Below are positions 34,944 to 43,481 of a stretch of DNA of 64,000 nt, in pieces. The stretch covers positions 1-64,000 of the forward strand of contig NZ_JAMBNX010000014.1 of assembly GCF_023715325.1 (NCBI RefSeq). The letters run 5' to 3'. The position numbers and the translations under genes were made by a program. How positions within the stretch are numbered: the first letter of the stretch is position 1; every line of letters begins with the position of its first letter. The notes under the pieces were generated by a model that was not told where the DNA came from, did no database searches, and saw only the letters and a list, made by a program, of their open reading frames with translations. The DNA is from Agromyces mediolanus (GTDB lineage: Bacteria; Actinomycetota; Actinomycetes; Actinomycetales; Microbacteriaceae).

Positions 34944-35348
34944 TCAGCCGCGCAGGGCGGCGTCGACGATCTCGCGCGCCTCGGCGGCGTCGACCCCGAC
35001 CCGGCGCGCGAGGGCTGCGAAGTCGGCCGCGGCGCGCTGCAGCGCTCGTCGGCCGGCGTCGCCGTATTCGGCAATGACCGTGCCGTTGCGGCCGCGGGTC
35101 TCGATGACGCCGTCGCCCTCGAGCGCGCGGTACGCCTTCGCGACCGTGTTGGTGGCGAGGCCGAGGCGTTCGGCGAGGGCGCGGACGGTCGGCAGCCGGT
35201 CGCCGGGGGCGAGCCTCCCGGACTGCACGGCATCGACCACCCCGGCGCGCAACTGCTCGAACGGAGCGGCGGCTGCGGCGGGATCGATCGTGAGCGACAG
35301 CCCGGCGTCCGTCCCGTCGCCGGAGCGCGGTGCTGGCGTCGTCGGCAT
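34944..35348 (-). CDS. GntR-family regulator (YtrA-like, short)
   Basis: A 134-residue protein: a winged helix-turn-helix (PFEQLRAGVVDAVQSGRLAPGDRLPTVRALAERLGLATNTVAKAYRALEGDGVIETRG) at residues about 28-92 and a short C-terminal helical part, with no FCD or UTRA ligand domain. YtrA-type regulators control ABC transporters; none is adjacent. It begins 11 bp after the Lrp gene on the same strand and is probably co-transcribed with it. Before it, 34770-34943 holds only GC-rich GGCTGGGGCCGCGGCC repeats. Confidence 0.85.
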   Translation of the reverse strand: MPTTPAPRSGDGTDAGLSLTIDPAAAAAPFEQLRAGVVDAVQSGRLAPGDRLPTVRALAERLGLATNTVAKAYRALEGDGVIETRGRNGTVIAEYGDAGRRALQRAAADFAALARRVGVDAAEAREIVDAALRG

Positions 35349-35359
35349 CTCGGGCCCGC

Positions 35360-35797
35360 TCAGTCCCGCACCCGGTTGACGAGGCGTGAGAGGACGATCG
35401 CGCTGCGGGTGTGATCGACGTTCGGGGCGATCCGCACGCGTTCGAGGGCGTCTTCGAGCGACGCGATGTCACGCGCGCGGATCTGCACGATCGCGTCGGC
35501 GGACCCCGTGACGGTGCCCGCGTAGACCACCTCCGGGACCTCCTGCAGGATGCGCTTCAGCTCGTCGGGAGCGACCGTGCCGCGGCAGAACAGCTCCACA
35601 TAGGCCTCGGTCGACATGCCGTCGACGGTCGGGTCGACCTGGATCGTGAACGAGCGGATGACGCCTTCGGCGACGAGCTTGTCGACCCGGCGCTTGACCG
35701 CGGAGGCCGACAGGCCCACGGACGAGCCGATGTCGCCGTAGCCGGCGCGGGCGTTCTGCCGCAGAAGATCGAGGATCGCTCGGTCCAGGTTGTCCAT
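35360..35797 (-). CDS. Lrp/AsnC-family transcriptional regulator
   Basis: A 145-residue feast/famine regulator: helix-turn-helix MDNLDRAILDLLRQNARAGYGDIGSSVGLSASAVKRRVDKLVAEG, then the RAM effector domain (GTVTGSADAIVQIRARDIASLEDALERVRI). The amino acid sensed is not known. The ATG at 35797 lies 8 nt after a TACACT -10 (complement of 35806-35811), so the mRNA is probably leaderless. First gene of a two-gene unit with the GntR gene. Confidence 0.92.
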   Translation of the reverse strand: MDNLDRAILDLLRQNARAGYGDIGSSVGLSASAVKRRVDKLVAEGVIRSFTIQVDPTVDGMSTEAYVELFCRGTVAPDELKRILQEVPEVVYAGTVTGSADAIVQIRARDIASLEDALERVRIAPNVDHTRSAIVLSRLVNRVRD

Positions 35798-35895
35798 GGA
35801 ACGCGAGTGTACGCGGGACTGTTGCGCACTGTCGTCCAGTCGCGCGCGAATCCTGCGGGTCGTTGCGGAATCGTTCGCAAACGGGGCACACCACC

Positions 35896-35935
35896 CCAGG
35901 GTTGCCCGACTTCCATGAAAGTCGGGCAACCCTGG
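35896..35935. repeat. Family D palindrome, copy 3
   Basis: Core 35902-35929 differs from the consensus in one base (TTCCATGAAA in place of TTTCATGAAA). Flanks CCAGGG and CCCTGG extend the pairing. First of three copies in a row. Confidence 0.9.
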
Positions 35936-35951
35936 TGCGACCGAAACCGAC

Positions 35952-35979
35952 TTGCCCGACTTTCATGAAAGTTGGGCAA
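35952..35979. repeat. Family D palindrome, copy 4
   Basis: Core with one change in the right half (GTTGGGCAA for GTCGGGCAA). The flanks do not pair. It starts 50 bp after copy 3 and shares the linker CCCTGGTGCGACCGAA with it. Confidence 0.9.
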
Positions 35980-36000
35980 CCCTGGTGCGACCGAACCGAC

Positions 36001-36028
36001 TTGCCCGACTTTCATGAAAGTTGGGCAA
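36001..36028. repeat. Family D palindrome, copy 5
   Basis: Same changed right half as copy 4 and the same linker. It starts 49 bp after copy 4, so copies 3-5 are a tandem array of about 50-bp units. It ends 28 bp before the stop of the TetR gene. Confidence 0.9.
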
Positions 36029-36056
36029 CTCTGGTGCGGAAGTGAGGAGCGGGGAG

Positions 36057-36674
36057 TCAGGCGGGGGCGACGGTGGCGCGGCGGGCGCGGAGGCCGTCGA
36101 GGAGGGCGCGGATGCCGAGCTCGAACGCGGCGGCGGCGCTCGTCGACTCCTCGTACTCGGGGTCGAGCGCGGCGCGCACGCGGGCGAGCTCGGCCGGCAC
36201 CGAGGCCTGGTCGAGCATGTCGCTCGGCGCCACGAGGTCGAGCGCGGAGCCGAGCACGTGCGCCTCGACGGTGCGCATCACGGCGACGGCGTCGTGCATC
36301 GGCCAGCCGGCCTCGATCAGGGCGCCGATCACCACGTCGTAGATCTCGAAGGTCGAGACGTCGCGGATGGGGGTCGTCGCGAGGATGCGGATGAGGTTCG
36401 GGTGCGCGGCGAAGACCCGGAGGTAGGATCGCGCCCACGCCTCGAGCGCGACGTCCCAGGGCTCGTCGGCGAAGGGGCTCGTGTCGATGCCCACGACGAT
36501 GCGCGCGCGGACGAGTTCGATCAGCTCGTCGCGGCTGCCGACATGGTTGTAGAGCGAGGAGACCTGCCGGTGCACCCGGCTGGCGAGGGAGCGCATCGTG
36601 AGCGCCTCGCTGCCGTGCTCGTCGACGATCGCGAGCGCGGCGGTCACCAGCTGCTCGCGGTTCACCGTCGGCAT
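36057..36674 (-). CDS. TetR-family regulator
   Basis: A 205-residue TetR protein: helix-turn-helix VNREQLVTAALAIVDEHGSEALTMRSLASRVHRQVSSLYNHVGSRDELIELV, then an all-helical ligand domain of the type found in TetR_C_1 proteins. Divergent from the amidohydrolase; a perfect 30-bp palindrome lies between them and is its probable operator. The ligand is unknown. Confidence 0.9.
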   Translation of the reverse strand: MPTVNREQLVTAALAIVDEHGSEALTMRSLASRVHRQVSSLYNHVGSRDELIELVRARIVVGIDTSPFADEPWDVALEAWARSYLRVFAAHPNLIRILATTPIRDVSTFEIYDVVIGALIEAGWPMHDAVAVMRTVEAHVLGSALDLVAPSDMLDQASVPAELARVRAALDPEYEESTSAAAAFELGIRALLDGLRARRATVAPA

Positions 36675-36728
36675 CGAGGCGTCCCCCTTCCCTCAGCCCT
36701 GCCGAGAGTGTAGCCTCTCAGCACCTAC

Positions 36729-36758
36729 ACGAACAGTGTTCGTACGAACACTGTTCGT
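36729..36758. promoter_or_regulatory. Perfect 30-bp palindromic operator
   Basis: The half-site ACGAACAGTGTTCGT is itself a near-palindrome and is repeated exactly in inverted orientation, giving a 30-bp perfect palindrome that ends 20 bp before the amidohydrolase start. The tandem half-sites would allow two TetR dimers to bind on the same stretch, as in QacR-type operators. Confidence 0.85.
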
Positions 36759-36778
36759 CCGAGTGAAAGCAATGGTGC

Positions 36779-38410
36779 ATGACGGCGATCCACTTCTCCG
36801 GCGGAACGATCTGGCGCGGCGCGGGCGAGCCCCCGGCCCACTCCCTGCTCGTCGAGGACGGCCTCGTCGTCGCGCTCGACGACGCGGCGGACACCGCGGC
36901 CGAGGGCCTCGAGCAGGTCGAGCGGGTCGATCTCGATGGCGGATTCCTGATGCCGTCCTTCGGTGACGGCCACGCCCACCCGCTCTTCGGCGGACTCGAG
37001 GCCGAAGGCCCGGCCGTCCGGGAGTGCACCTCCGTGGAGGGGATCGCCGCCGCCGTCGCCGAGTACGCGGCCGCCCACCCGGAGCAGGACTGGATCTTCG
37101 GCGCCTCCTACGACCCGAGCCTCGTCGAGGGCGGGCTCTTCGACGCCCGCTGGCTCGACGCCGCGGTGCCCGACCGTCCGGTCGTGCTGCGCGCCTACGA
37201 CTACCACACGGTGTGGGTGAACTCGCGGGCGCTCGAGCTCGCCGGCATCGACGCCTCGACGCCCGACCCCGTGCTCGGCGAGATCTGCCGCCGCGCCGAC
37301 GGCAGCCCGCTCGGCACCCTCCGCGAGTGGGGCGCCGTCGACCTCGTCTTCGACGCCGCGCCCGTACGCCCGGCCGAGCAGCGCATGCGCGCGCTCGTGC
37401 GGGCCGGCGAGTACTACCTCGAGCGCGGAGTCACCTGGGTGCAGGATGCCTGGGCCGAACCCGGCGACGTCGACAGCTACCTCGAGGCGGCCGAACGCGG
37501 CATCCTGCCCGTCCGCTTCAACCTCGCCCTCTATGCCGACCCGCGGCGCTTTCCCGCGCAGCTGCCCACCATGCTCGACTCGCGCGAGCGGGTCGAGGCG
37601 CTCGGCTCGCCCATGCTGACCGCGCACACCGTGAAGTTCTTCGCCGACGGCGTCATCGAGTCCGAGACCGGGGCGCTGCTCGAGCCGTACTGCTCCGCCC
37701 TGCACAAGCACGGCATGTCGGTCTGGGAGGGCGACTCCCTCGCCGACGCCGTGCGCCAGGTCGACGCCGCCGGCTTCCAGGTGCACATCCACGCGATCGG
37801 CGACGCCGCCGTGCGCCAGGCGCTCGACGCGATCGAGGGCGCCATCGCCGCCAACGGGCCCCGCGACCGACGCCCCGTCATCGCGCACGCCCAGCTCGTC
37901 GACGACGCCGATCTCGACCGCTTCGCCGCGCTCGGCGTCATCGCCTGCATGCAGCCGCTCTGGGCGCAGCTCGACGGGCTCATGACCGTGCTTACCGTGC
38001 CCCGGCTCGGCCAGGAGCGCGCCGACCGCCAGTACCGCATGGCCTCCCTCGAGGCATCCGGCGCCCCGCTGTCGTTCGGCTCCGACTGGCCCGTGAGCTC
38101 CGGCGCCCCCCTCGACGGCCTCGCGATCGCCGTGTCGCGGCAGACCGCCGACGGCGTCCCGGCCGGCGGCTGGACGCCCGCCGAGATCCTCGACCCGGCG
38201 ATCGCCTTCGACGCCTACTCGGCCTCCGTCGCCCACCAGGGCTTCGCCGACCGTGCTGCCGCCCCGTGGGGGCGCATCGAGCCCGGTGCGAGCGCCGACT
38301 TCGTCGTGCTCGCCGCCGATCCCCGCCAGCTCGCCCCCGCCGAACTGCCCGCCATCGCCATCCGCTCGACCTACCTCGCAGGAAGCCCCCGATACCGCGG
38401 CGCAGCGTAG
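36779..38410 (+). CDS. YtcJ-type amidohydrolase (Amidohydro_3)
   Basis: A 543-residue metal-dependent hydrolase with the amidohydrolase TIM barrel: metal site DGHAHP near residue 65, HIHAIGDAA near 340, VIAHAQ near 365 and the aspartate of GSDWPVSSGAP near 438. Members of this group hydrolyse formamides or amidino compounds, but the substrate is not predictable. The ATG at 36779 has only a weak Shine-Dalgarno (GAAAG). Followed after 27 bp by an APC permease, so uptake and hydrolysis of an amide compound is plausible. Confidence 0.93.
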   Translation: MTAIHFSGGTIWRGAGEPPAHSLLVEDGLVVALDDAADTAAEGLEQVERVDLDGGFLMPSFGDGHAHPLFGGLEAEGPAVRECTSVEGIAAAVAEYAAAHPEQDWIFGASYDPSLVEGGLFDARWLDAAVPDRPVVLRAYDYHTVWVNSRALELAGIDASTPDPVLGEICRRADGSPLGTLREWGAVDLVFDAAPVRPAEQRMRALVRAGEYYLERGVTWVQDAWAEPGDVDSYLEAAERGILPVRFNLALYADPRRFPAQLPTMLDSRERVEALGSPMLTAHTVKFFADGVIESETGALLEPYCSALHKHGMSVWEGDSLADAVRQVDAAGFQVHIHAIGDAAVRQALDAIEGAIAANGPRDRRPVIAHAQLVDDADLDRFAALGVIACMQPLWAQLDGLMTVLTVPRLGQERADRQYRMASLEASGAPLSFGSDWPVSSGAPLDGLAIAVSRQTADGVPAGGWTPAEILDPAIAFDAYSASVAHQGFADRAAAPWGRIEPGASADFVVLAADPRQLAPAELPAIAIRSTYLAGSPRYRGAA

Positions 38411-38437
38411 CGCCGCACCACGAAAGGAAACCCGGCC

Positions 38438-39817
38438 ATGCCCCAGGCTTCGCCCCACGATCCCCTGATCTCGGCGACCACCGCCACCGCGCAAGTCACG
38501 GAGGGCCGCTTCAAGCGCGTGCTCGGCGTGCCCTCGCTCGTGCTCTTCGGGCTCGTCTACATGGTGCCGCTCACCGTGTTCACGACCTACGGCATCGTCA
38601 CGCAGGTCACCGGCGGCCGGGTGCCCGTCGCCTACCTGATCACCCTCGTCGCGATGGTCTTCACCGCGCGCTCCTACGCCAGGATGTCGGTCGCCTACCC
38701 CTACGCCGGCTCGGCCTACGTGTACACGCAGCGGAGCTTCGGCGGCGCGGTCGGCTTCCTCTCCGGCTGGGCGCTGCTGCTCGACTACCTGTTCCTGCCG
38801 ATGATCAACTACCTGGTGCTCGGCATCTACCTCTCGGCCTCGTTCCCCGGCATCCCGGCCTGGGTCTTCGTCGTCGCCGCGATCGCGCTCGTGACCATCC
38901 TGAACGTCGTCGGCATCGTCTCGGTGAACCGGGCGAACTTCGTCATCATCGCCGTGCAGACGATCTTCATCGTCGTGTTCGTCGCCCTCGGCTTCTCGAC
39001 CGCGGCCGGCAACAGCGTCGACCCGTTGCTGCCGTTCCAGGGCGACGGCACGGTCGAGGGCTTCGGCGCACTGTTCGCGGGCGCCGCGATCCTGTGCCTC
39101 TCCTTCCTCGGCTTCGACTCGGTCTCGACGCTCGCCGAGGAGGCGAAGGACTCGAAGCGCACCGTGCCGCGGGCGATCATGATCACGACGATCAGCGCGG
39201 GGCTCGTGTTCGTGCTGCTCTCGTACGTGGCGCAGCTCGTGTTCCCCTCGAACGATTTCACCTCGGTGGATGCCGCGGGCGTCGACGTCGTGAGCGCCGC
39301 GGGCGGGCAGTGGCTGTCGACGCTGTTCATCGCGGGCTACGTCGCCGGTGCGACCGGGTCGGCGCTGACCTCGCAGGCCTCGGTCGCGCGCATCCTGTTC
39401 GCGATGGGCCGCGACGGGGTCCTCCCGCGGCGGGTGTTCGGCCACCTGAACACGCGGTTCGGCACGCCGGTCGTCGCGATCCTCATCGTCTCGGCCATCT
39501 CGCTGCTCGCCCTGGTCTTCGACCTCACGCTCCTCAGCGAGATGATCAGCTTCGGCGCGCTCATCGCGTTCTCGGTGGTGAACCTGTCGGTCGTGAAGCA
39601 CTACTTCATCGACGGCAGGCAGCGCACCGGCCTCGGGGTGCTGAACAACCTCGTGCTGCCGCTCATCGGCTTCGCGCTGACGGTGTGGCTGTGGACGAGC
39701 CTCTCCGGCCGCACCTTCGTCATCGGTCTGTCGTGGCTCGCGCTCGGCGTCGTCATCCTCGCGATCGTGACGCGCGGCTTCCGCCGGCCGACGCCGATGC
39801 TCGACCTGAAGGAGTAG
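38438..39817 (+). CDS. APC-family amino acid/polyamine permease
   Basis: A 459-residue membrane protein with about 12 helices. VPSLVLFGLVYMVPLTVFTTYGIVTQ is the first-helix motif of amino acid-polyamine-organocation transporters, and AGSAYVYTQRSFGGAVGFLSGWALLLDYLFLP is the consensus amphipathic and helix-3 region. It probably imports the substrate or precursor of the amidohydrolase, with which it forms an operon under the TetR operator. Start ATG at 38438 with AAAGGA. Confidence 0.93.
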   Translation: MPQASPHDPLISATTATAQVTEGRFKRVLGVPSLVLFGLVYMVPLTVFTTYGIVTQVTGGRVPVAYLITLVAMVFTARSYARMSVAYPYAGSAYVYTQRSFGGAVGFLSGWALLLDYLFLPMINYLVLGIYLSASFPGIPAWVFVVAAIALVTILNVVGIVSVNRANFVIIAVQTIFIVVFVALGFSTAAGNSVDPLLPFQGDGTVEGFGALFAGAAILCLSFLGFDSVSTLAEEAKDSKRTVPRAIMITTISAGLVFVLLSYVAQLVFPSNDFTSVDAAGVDVVSAAGGQWLSTLFIAGYVAGATGSALTSQASVARILFAMGRDGVLPRRVFGHLNTRFGTPVVAILIVSAISLLALVFDLTLLSEMISFGALIAFSVVNLSVVKHYFIDGRQRTGLGVLNNLVLPLIGFALTVWLWTSLSGRTFVIGLSWLALGVVILAIVTRGFRRPTPMLDLKE

Positions 39818-39831
39818 CCGCCTCGCCGCCT

Positions 39832-39873
39832 TCCAGGGTTGCCCGACTTTCATGAAAGTCGGGCAACCCTGGA
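39832..39873. repeat. Family D palindrome, copy 6
   Basis: Perfect core (39839-39866) with flanks TCCAGGG and CCCTGGA. It lies 14 bp after the permease stop and 30 bp before the -10 box of the next gene on the same strand. Confidence 0.95.
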
Positions 39874-39914
39874 GGGGCGGGCGTGCGCCCCCGGGCAGAC
39901 CGTAGGCTGACGAG

Positions 39915-40715
39915 ATGACCCTCGAATCCCGCGCACGCCTGGGCGTGCAGCTCCAGCCGCAGCACGCCGAGTACTCCGCCATCCGCGACGCCGTCCTGCG
40001 CGTCGAGGAGCTCGGCGCCGACGTCGTCTTCAACTGGGACCACTTCTATCCGCTGTACGGCGACCCTGACGGCCTGCACTTCGAGGGCTGGAGCATGCTC
40101 GGGGCCTGGGCCGAGCAGACCGAGCGCATCGAGTTCGGCACGCTCGTGAACTGCAACTCGTACCGCAACGCCGATCTGCAGGCCGACATGGCCCGCACCC
40201 TCGACCACGTCTCGGCCAAGGGCGGCACGGGCCGCTTCATCTTCGGCACGGGCGCCGGATGGTTCGAGCGCGACTACGACGAGTACGGCTACGAGTTCGG
40301 CACCCCCGGAACCCGGCTCGCCGCGCTCGCGGAGGCGCTGCCGCGCATCCGTTCCCGCTGGGCGAAGCTGAACCCGGCGCCGACCCGGGACATCCCGGTG
40401 ATGATCGGCGGTAAGGGCGAGCGCAAGACGCTGCGCATCGTCGCCGAGCACGCCGATATCTGGCACTCCTTCGTGCAGCCCGACGAGCTCGGCCACAAGC
40501 TCGACGTGCTGAAGCGCTGGGGCGACGAGGTCGGTCGGGACGTGTCCACGATCACCGTGTCGAACGAGCTGGACCGCCACGGGGTCGACCTCGAGCACGC
40601 CGACGCGCTCTACGACGCCGGGGTGCGCCTCTTCACCATCGGCGTCTCCGGCCCCGACTACGACCTCACGCCGGTGCGCCGCTGGCTCGAGTGGCGCGAC
40701 GCGAAGAACGCCTGA
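39915..40715 (+). CDS. LLM-class (luciferase-like) F420-dependent oxidoreductase
   Basis: A 266-residue luciferase-fold protein of the LLM F420-dependent group (VFNWDHFYPLYGDPDGLHFEGWSMLGAWAEQT, GRFIFGTGAGWFERDYDEYGYEFGTPGTRLAALAEALP). F420 use is a family tendency and is not shown by the sequence. The ATG at 39915 lies 6 nt after a TAGGCT -10 (39903-39908), so it is probably leaderless and independent of the operon upstream. Confidence 0.9.
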   Translation: MTLESRARLGVQLQPQHAEYSAIRDAVLRVEELGADVVFNWDHFYPLYGDPDGLHFEGWSMLGAWAEQTERIEFGTLVNCNSYRNADLQADMARTLDHVSAKGGTGRFIFGTGAGWFERDYDEYGYEFGTPGTRLAALAEALPRIRSRWAKLNPAPTRDIPVMIGGKGERKTLRIVAEHADIWHSFVQPDELGHKLDVLKRWGDEVGRDVSTITVSNELDRHGVDLEHADALYDAGVRLFTIGVSGPDYDLTPVRRWLEWRDAKNA

Positions 40716-40823
40716 GGCCGGGCCGCCGGGCCGCCGAGCCGCGCAGTGCGGGGCCGAGCTGCGCAGTGCGGGGCCCGGCGACCCGGCCCGGCGACCCGGC
40801 CCGGCGGCCGGCGCCGCTCGGCG

Positions 40824-41663
40824 TCACTCCTCGCCGGTCGCGGAGCGGAGGAACCGCTCGCGGTACTCCGGGGAATCGGCGGGTTCGCTCTCGCCGAAGA
40901 TCGCCCGGACCCAGTGGCCGTCGGTCGGGTTCGGGAACAGCACGAAGCGACGCCCGAACGCCTCGGCATCCTCCCCGACGAGACTCCGGCGCTCCTCGAC
41001 ACCGTCGACGTAGTACGCGCGCGAGAAGTCGTTCAGGTTGTCGCCGAGGTACGCCACGACCTCGTACTGCTCCGCCACGGCCGACTGGGCTTCCTCCTTG
41101 TCCGAGGAATCCCGCTGGATGGTGACGTGCTCGGCGTCCGCGAACGGAAGCCCGGCCTGCCGGAGATTGGCCAGCCCGAACTCGTCCGTCCGCTCGCCCT
41201 GATCGCGCTGGGAGACGTAGAAGACCTCGACCCCGCGCGACTCGGCGTACTCGAGGAACTCGACGGCTCCGGGAGTCGCCGTCGGCCCGTTCTCCGCCAC
41301 CCAGCGGTCCCAGAGCGCGTCGTCGAAGGCGTGCCCGCCCTCTTCGAGCAGCAGCCGCCAGTAGCTGTCGGAGCTCAGCACCGTGTCGTCGATGTCGGAG
41401 ACGATGGCGAGCGGGCGTTCGTGGCCGGCTGCCAGGGCGTCGTCGAGGAGATCTCGGGCCACGTTGAAGCCCTGGCGGTAGAGCGCGTCGCGCTCGGCCG
41501 CCGTCACCCGCCACGCCACCGCCGCGGTGTAGAGGTTCTCGTCGCTCGGCGCAGCCGGGGTGGTGTCGCCACCGCCGGGGGTGCAGGCGGTCAGCAGGCC
41601 CGCTGCGACGACGGCGGTGACCGCCGGCAGCACTCGGGAACGTCGGCGGGTGGGAGAGTGCAT
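40824..41663 (-). CDS. HAD-superfamily acid phosphatase lipoprotein (e(P4)/class B-like)
   Basis: A 279-residue secreted acid phosphatase of the 5'-nucleotidase lipoprotein e(P4) type. The signal peptide ends in the lipobox LLTAC with Cys27, so the protein is membrane-anchored outside the cell. The nucleophile motif VSDIDDTVLSS and the LGDNLNDFSRAYY motif are the HAD motifs I and IV; SQRDQGERTDEFGLANL is the family middle. Start ATG at 41663 with GAAGGAG. Convergent with the luciferase-like gene across 108 bp of (CCCGGCGAC)-rich sequence with no gene. Confidence 0.9.
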   Translation of the reverse strand: MHSPTRRRSRVLPAVTAVVAAGLLTACTPGGGDTTPAAPSDENLYTAAVAWRVTAAERDALYRQGFNVARDLLDDALAAGHERPLAIVSDIDDTVLSSDSYWRLLLEEGGHAFDDALWDRWVAENGPTATPGAVEFLEYAESRGVEVFYVSQRDQGERTDEFGLANLRQAGLPFADAEHVTIQRDSSDKEEAQSAVAEQYEVVAYLGDNLNDFSRAYYVDGVEERRSLVGEDAEAFGRRFVLFPNPTDGHWVRAIFGESEPADSPEYRERFLRSATGEE

Positions 41664-41709
41664 GGGAGGGCTCCTTCGGTCGACGCCCGGTCGGGCCTCG
41701 TCCCTCACA

Positions 41710-41990
41710 CCTTGGCAGATTGGCATCCCGAAGCGCCGACGATTCGTGCGAGTCGCGCAATCGGGGTGCGGAACAGGCGGAACCTGGGGCCTGGGCGTGG
41801 GTGCGACGAAAGGATGCCGCACTCCAGACGGGGCGGCGGGGTTCCAGCCTATGTCGTGCCGTCGGCGAACCGGGTTGCTCGCAGCGTGATCAGACCGGCC
41901 TCGCCGCCGCGTCATTCCCCGCCCGGCTTCGCATTCCGGGGGGATTGGTATCCGGACAGGCAGACGATGAAGGCGAGGCCTTCAGCTGCC
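41710..41990. pseudogene. Decayed partial duplications of the 3' end of the neighbouring membrane-protein gene
   Basis: In the 362-bp gap without a gene (41664-42025), 41856-41903 matches 42054-42101 (the C-terminal LITLRASWFADGT coding region) over 48 bp with about nine mismatches, same orientation. Minus-strand translation gives GLITLRATRFADGT then a stop. Further similarity to the extreme 3' end (CAGATTGGCATCCCG) is seen inverted at 41719-41733, and an imperfect 35-bp direct repeat begins at about 41723 and 41943. No intact reading frame. Confidence 0.55.
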
Positions 41991-42025
41991 GGGCGATCGC
42001 CGGCCCACGGCCAGCCCCGATCGGC

Positions 42026-42805
42026 TCAGAGCAGCGGGATGCCGATCTGCACCGTGCCGTCGGCGAACCAGCTCGCGCGCAGTGTGATCAGACCGTTCTC
42101 GACGGCCGGGTCGTTCGTGCCCATCTCGAGCGAGAGCCCGTTGGGCGGGATTCGGCCGCCGTGCGTGCAGGTGGACCCGCCGCCGCCCATGCGCTCCCAG
42201 ATCAGCGCGAGACAGAGCTCCTTGCCGTCGGTGCTGCGGGAACCGTAGACGACGACCCCGCTGTCGACCGAGGCGATGCGGCGGAGGCTGTCCCGGTCGA
42301 TCCCGGATTCCGCGTCGAAGATCGCCGGACGGTCGTCGAAGTCGGAGGAGCGGTCGAGCAGCGCCGCCGCCCCCGAGCCGACGACCGGGGTGCCGAGGGT
42401 GCCGTCCGCGCTGGCCGCTCGCGAGAGCTGCCAGCCCGCGAGGCCGCCGATGGCCAGCCCGAACACAGCCGCGGATGCCGCGACGAGCAGCGTGCGGGAG
42501 CGGTACCAGGCCTTTGGCGGGGCGGACGTCACGCCGGCGGTCGCGTCAGGGAGTGCGCGCAGGCCGGAGCTGTGCTCCGAGGCCTCAGATTCCGCCGCGG
42601 GCGCCGGGCCCGGCGGGGCATCCGTCGCTTCACCGACGGCGGCGGTCGAGGCATCCACCCCCGCCCTCGCGTCGTCGCGCTGGAGAGCCGCGAGCTCCCG
42701 CTCGGCCGCGGCGCGCTCCTCCTCGCTCGCCTCCGCACCGTAGACGAGGCGTTCGAGGCGGGCGCGCCGTGAACCGCTCGTGGAAGGGACGTCGGGCTCG
42801 GTCAT
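42026..42805 (-). CDS. Single-pass membrane protein, function unknown
   Basis: A 259-residue protein. The N-terminal 50 residues are charged and helix-forming (SGSRRARLERLVYGAEASEEERAAAERELAAL), then an Ala/Pro/Ser-rich spacer, one membrane segment TLLVAASAAVFGLAIGGLAGWQL (about 106-128) and an external globular part of 120 residues (VVVYGSRSTDGKELCLALIW, LITLRASWFADGTVQIG). The N-terminal half resembles anchor arms of actinobacterial secreted-domain proteins, but no family could be named. A damaged partial copy lies downstream. Confidence 0.75.
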   Translation of the reverse strand: MTEPDVPSTSGSRRARLERLVYGAEASEEERAAAERELAALQRDDARAGVDASTAAVGEATDAPPGPAPAAESEASEHSSGLRALPDATAGVTSAPPKAWYRSRTLLVAASAAVFGLAIGGLAGWQLSRAASADGTLGTPVVGSGAAALLDRSSDFDDRPAIFDAESGIDRDSLRRIASVDSGVVVYGSRSTDGKELCLALIWERMGGGGSTCTHGGRIPPNGLSLEMGTNDPAVENGLITLRASWFADGTVQIGIPLL

Positions 42806-42916
42806 GCGGACTCCGTTCTCCGGCGCGGGCCGATGGCCTCAGCATGCCGCATCCCACGGCGGGGCGGGCGACGGCGCTACGCTCGGCACAACATCCGCGC
42901 TCGAGAAGGAGCCGCC

Positions 42917-43348
42917 ATGACCCCTGAGATCAACTACTGGGCCGTCATCCTCGCCACGCTGTCGAGCATGGTCGTCGGCTCGATCTGGTACACGCCGAAG
43001 GTGTTCGGCACCCGGTGGGCGAAGCTCGCGAAGGTCGATCTCGACGGGGCCGCATCGAGCGCCGTCGGCGCGATCCTCGTGACCGTCCTCGTGAGCTTCA
43101 TCACGGCGTGGGTGCTGGCGGGTGCGACGGCGATCGCGTGGCACTTCTACGGCGGGAACTTCCTGCTCGGCGCGCTGCTCACCGCGGGCGCCCTGTGGGC
43201 CGGCTTCACGGCCGCGCGCTTCATCACGCACGACGCGTTCGAGGGCCGGCCGCCCGCGCTCACCACGATGAACATCGCGCACGAGCTCGTGACCGTGCTG
43301 GTCATGGCGCTCATCATCGGCGTCTGGCCGCCCGCCGGCACCGTTTAG
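42917..43348 (+). CDS. DUF1761 membrane protein
   Basis: A 143-residue protein with four hydrophobic helices; the pattern NYWAVILATLSSMVVGSIWYTPKVFGTRWAKL and the final MNIAHELVTVLVMALIIG match DUF1761. Function unknown. Start ATG at 42917 with GAAGGAG. Two family D palindromes follow immediately. Confidence 0.88.
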   Translation: MTPEINYWAVILATLSSMVVGSIWYTPKVFGTRWAKLAKVDLDGAASSAVGAILVTVLVSFITAWVLAGATAIAWHFYGGNFLLGALLTAGALWAGFTAARFITHDAFEGRPPALTTMNIAHELVTVLVMALIIGVWPPAGTV

Positions 43349-43370
43349 CCCGCGCGCCCGCACTCCAGAC

Positions 43371-43406
43371 CGAGTTGCCCGACTTTCATGAAAGTCGGGC
43401 AACTCG
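43371..43406. repeat. Family D palindrome, copy 7
   Basis: Perfect core (43375-43402); flanks CGAG and CTCG pair. It begins 22 bp after the DUF1761 stop. Confidence 0.95.
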
Positions 43407-43420
43407 AGCTCCCCCCAGGG

Positions 43421-43448
43421 TTGCCCGACTTTCATGAAAGTCGGGCAA
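43421..43448. repeat. Family D palindrome, copy 8
   Basis: Perfect core, 18 bp after copy 7. The flanks (CAGGG and GTCGG) do not pair. It ends 20 bp before the -10 box of the peptide transporter, so it overlaps the -35 region of that promoter. Confidence 0.95.
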
Positions 43449-43481
43449 GTCGGGAATTGGGGCGGGGGTAGGGTGGCGGGC

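Noticed and set aside
35896..36028. Possible CRISPR array because of three evenly spaced 28-bp palindromes
   Set aside because: The spacers are nearly identical to each other (CCCTGGTGCGACCGAA), there are only three units, the same palindrome occurs singly elsewhere, and no cas gene is present.
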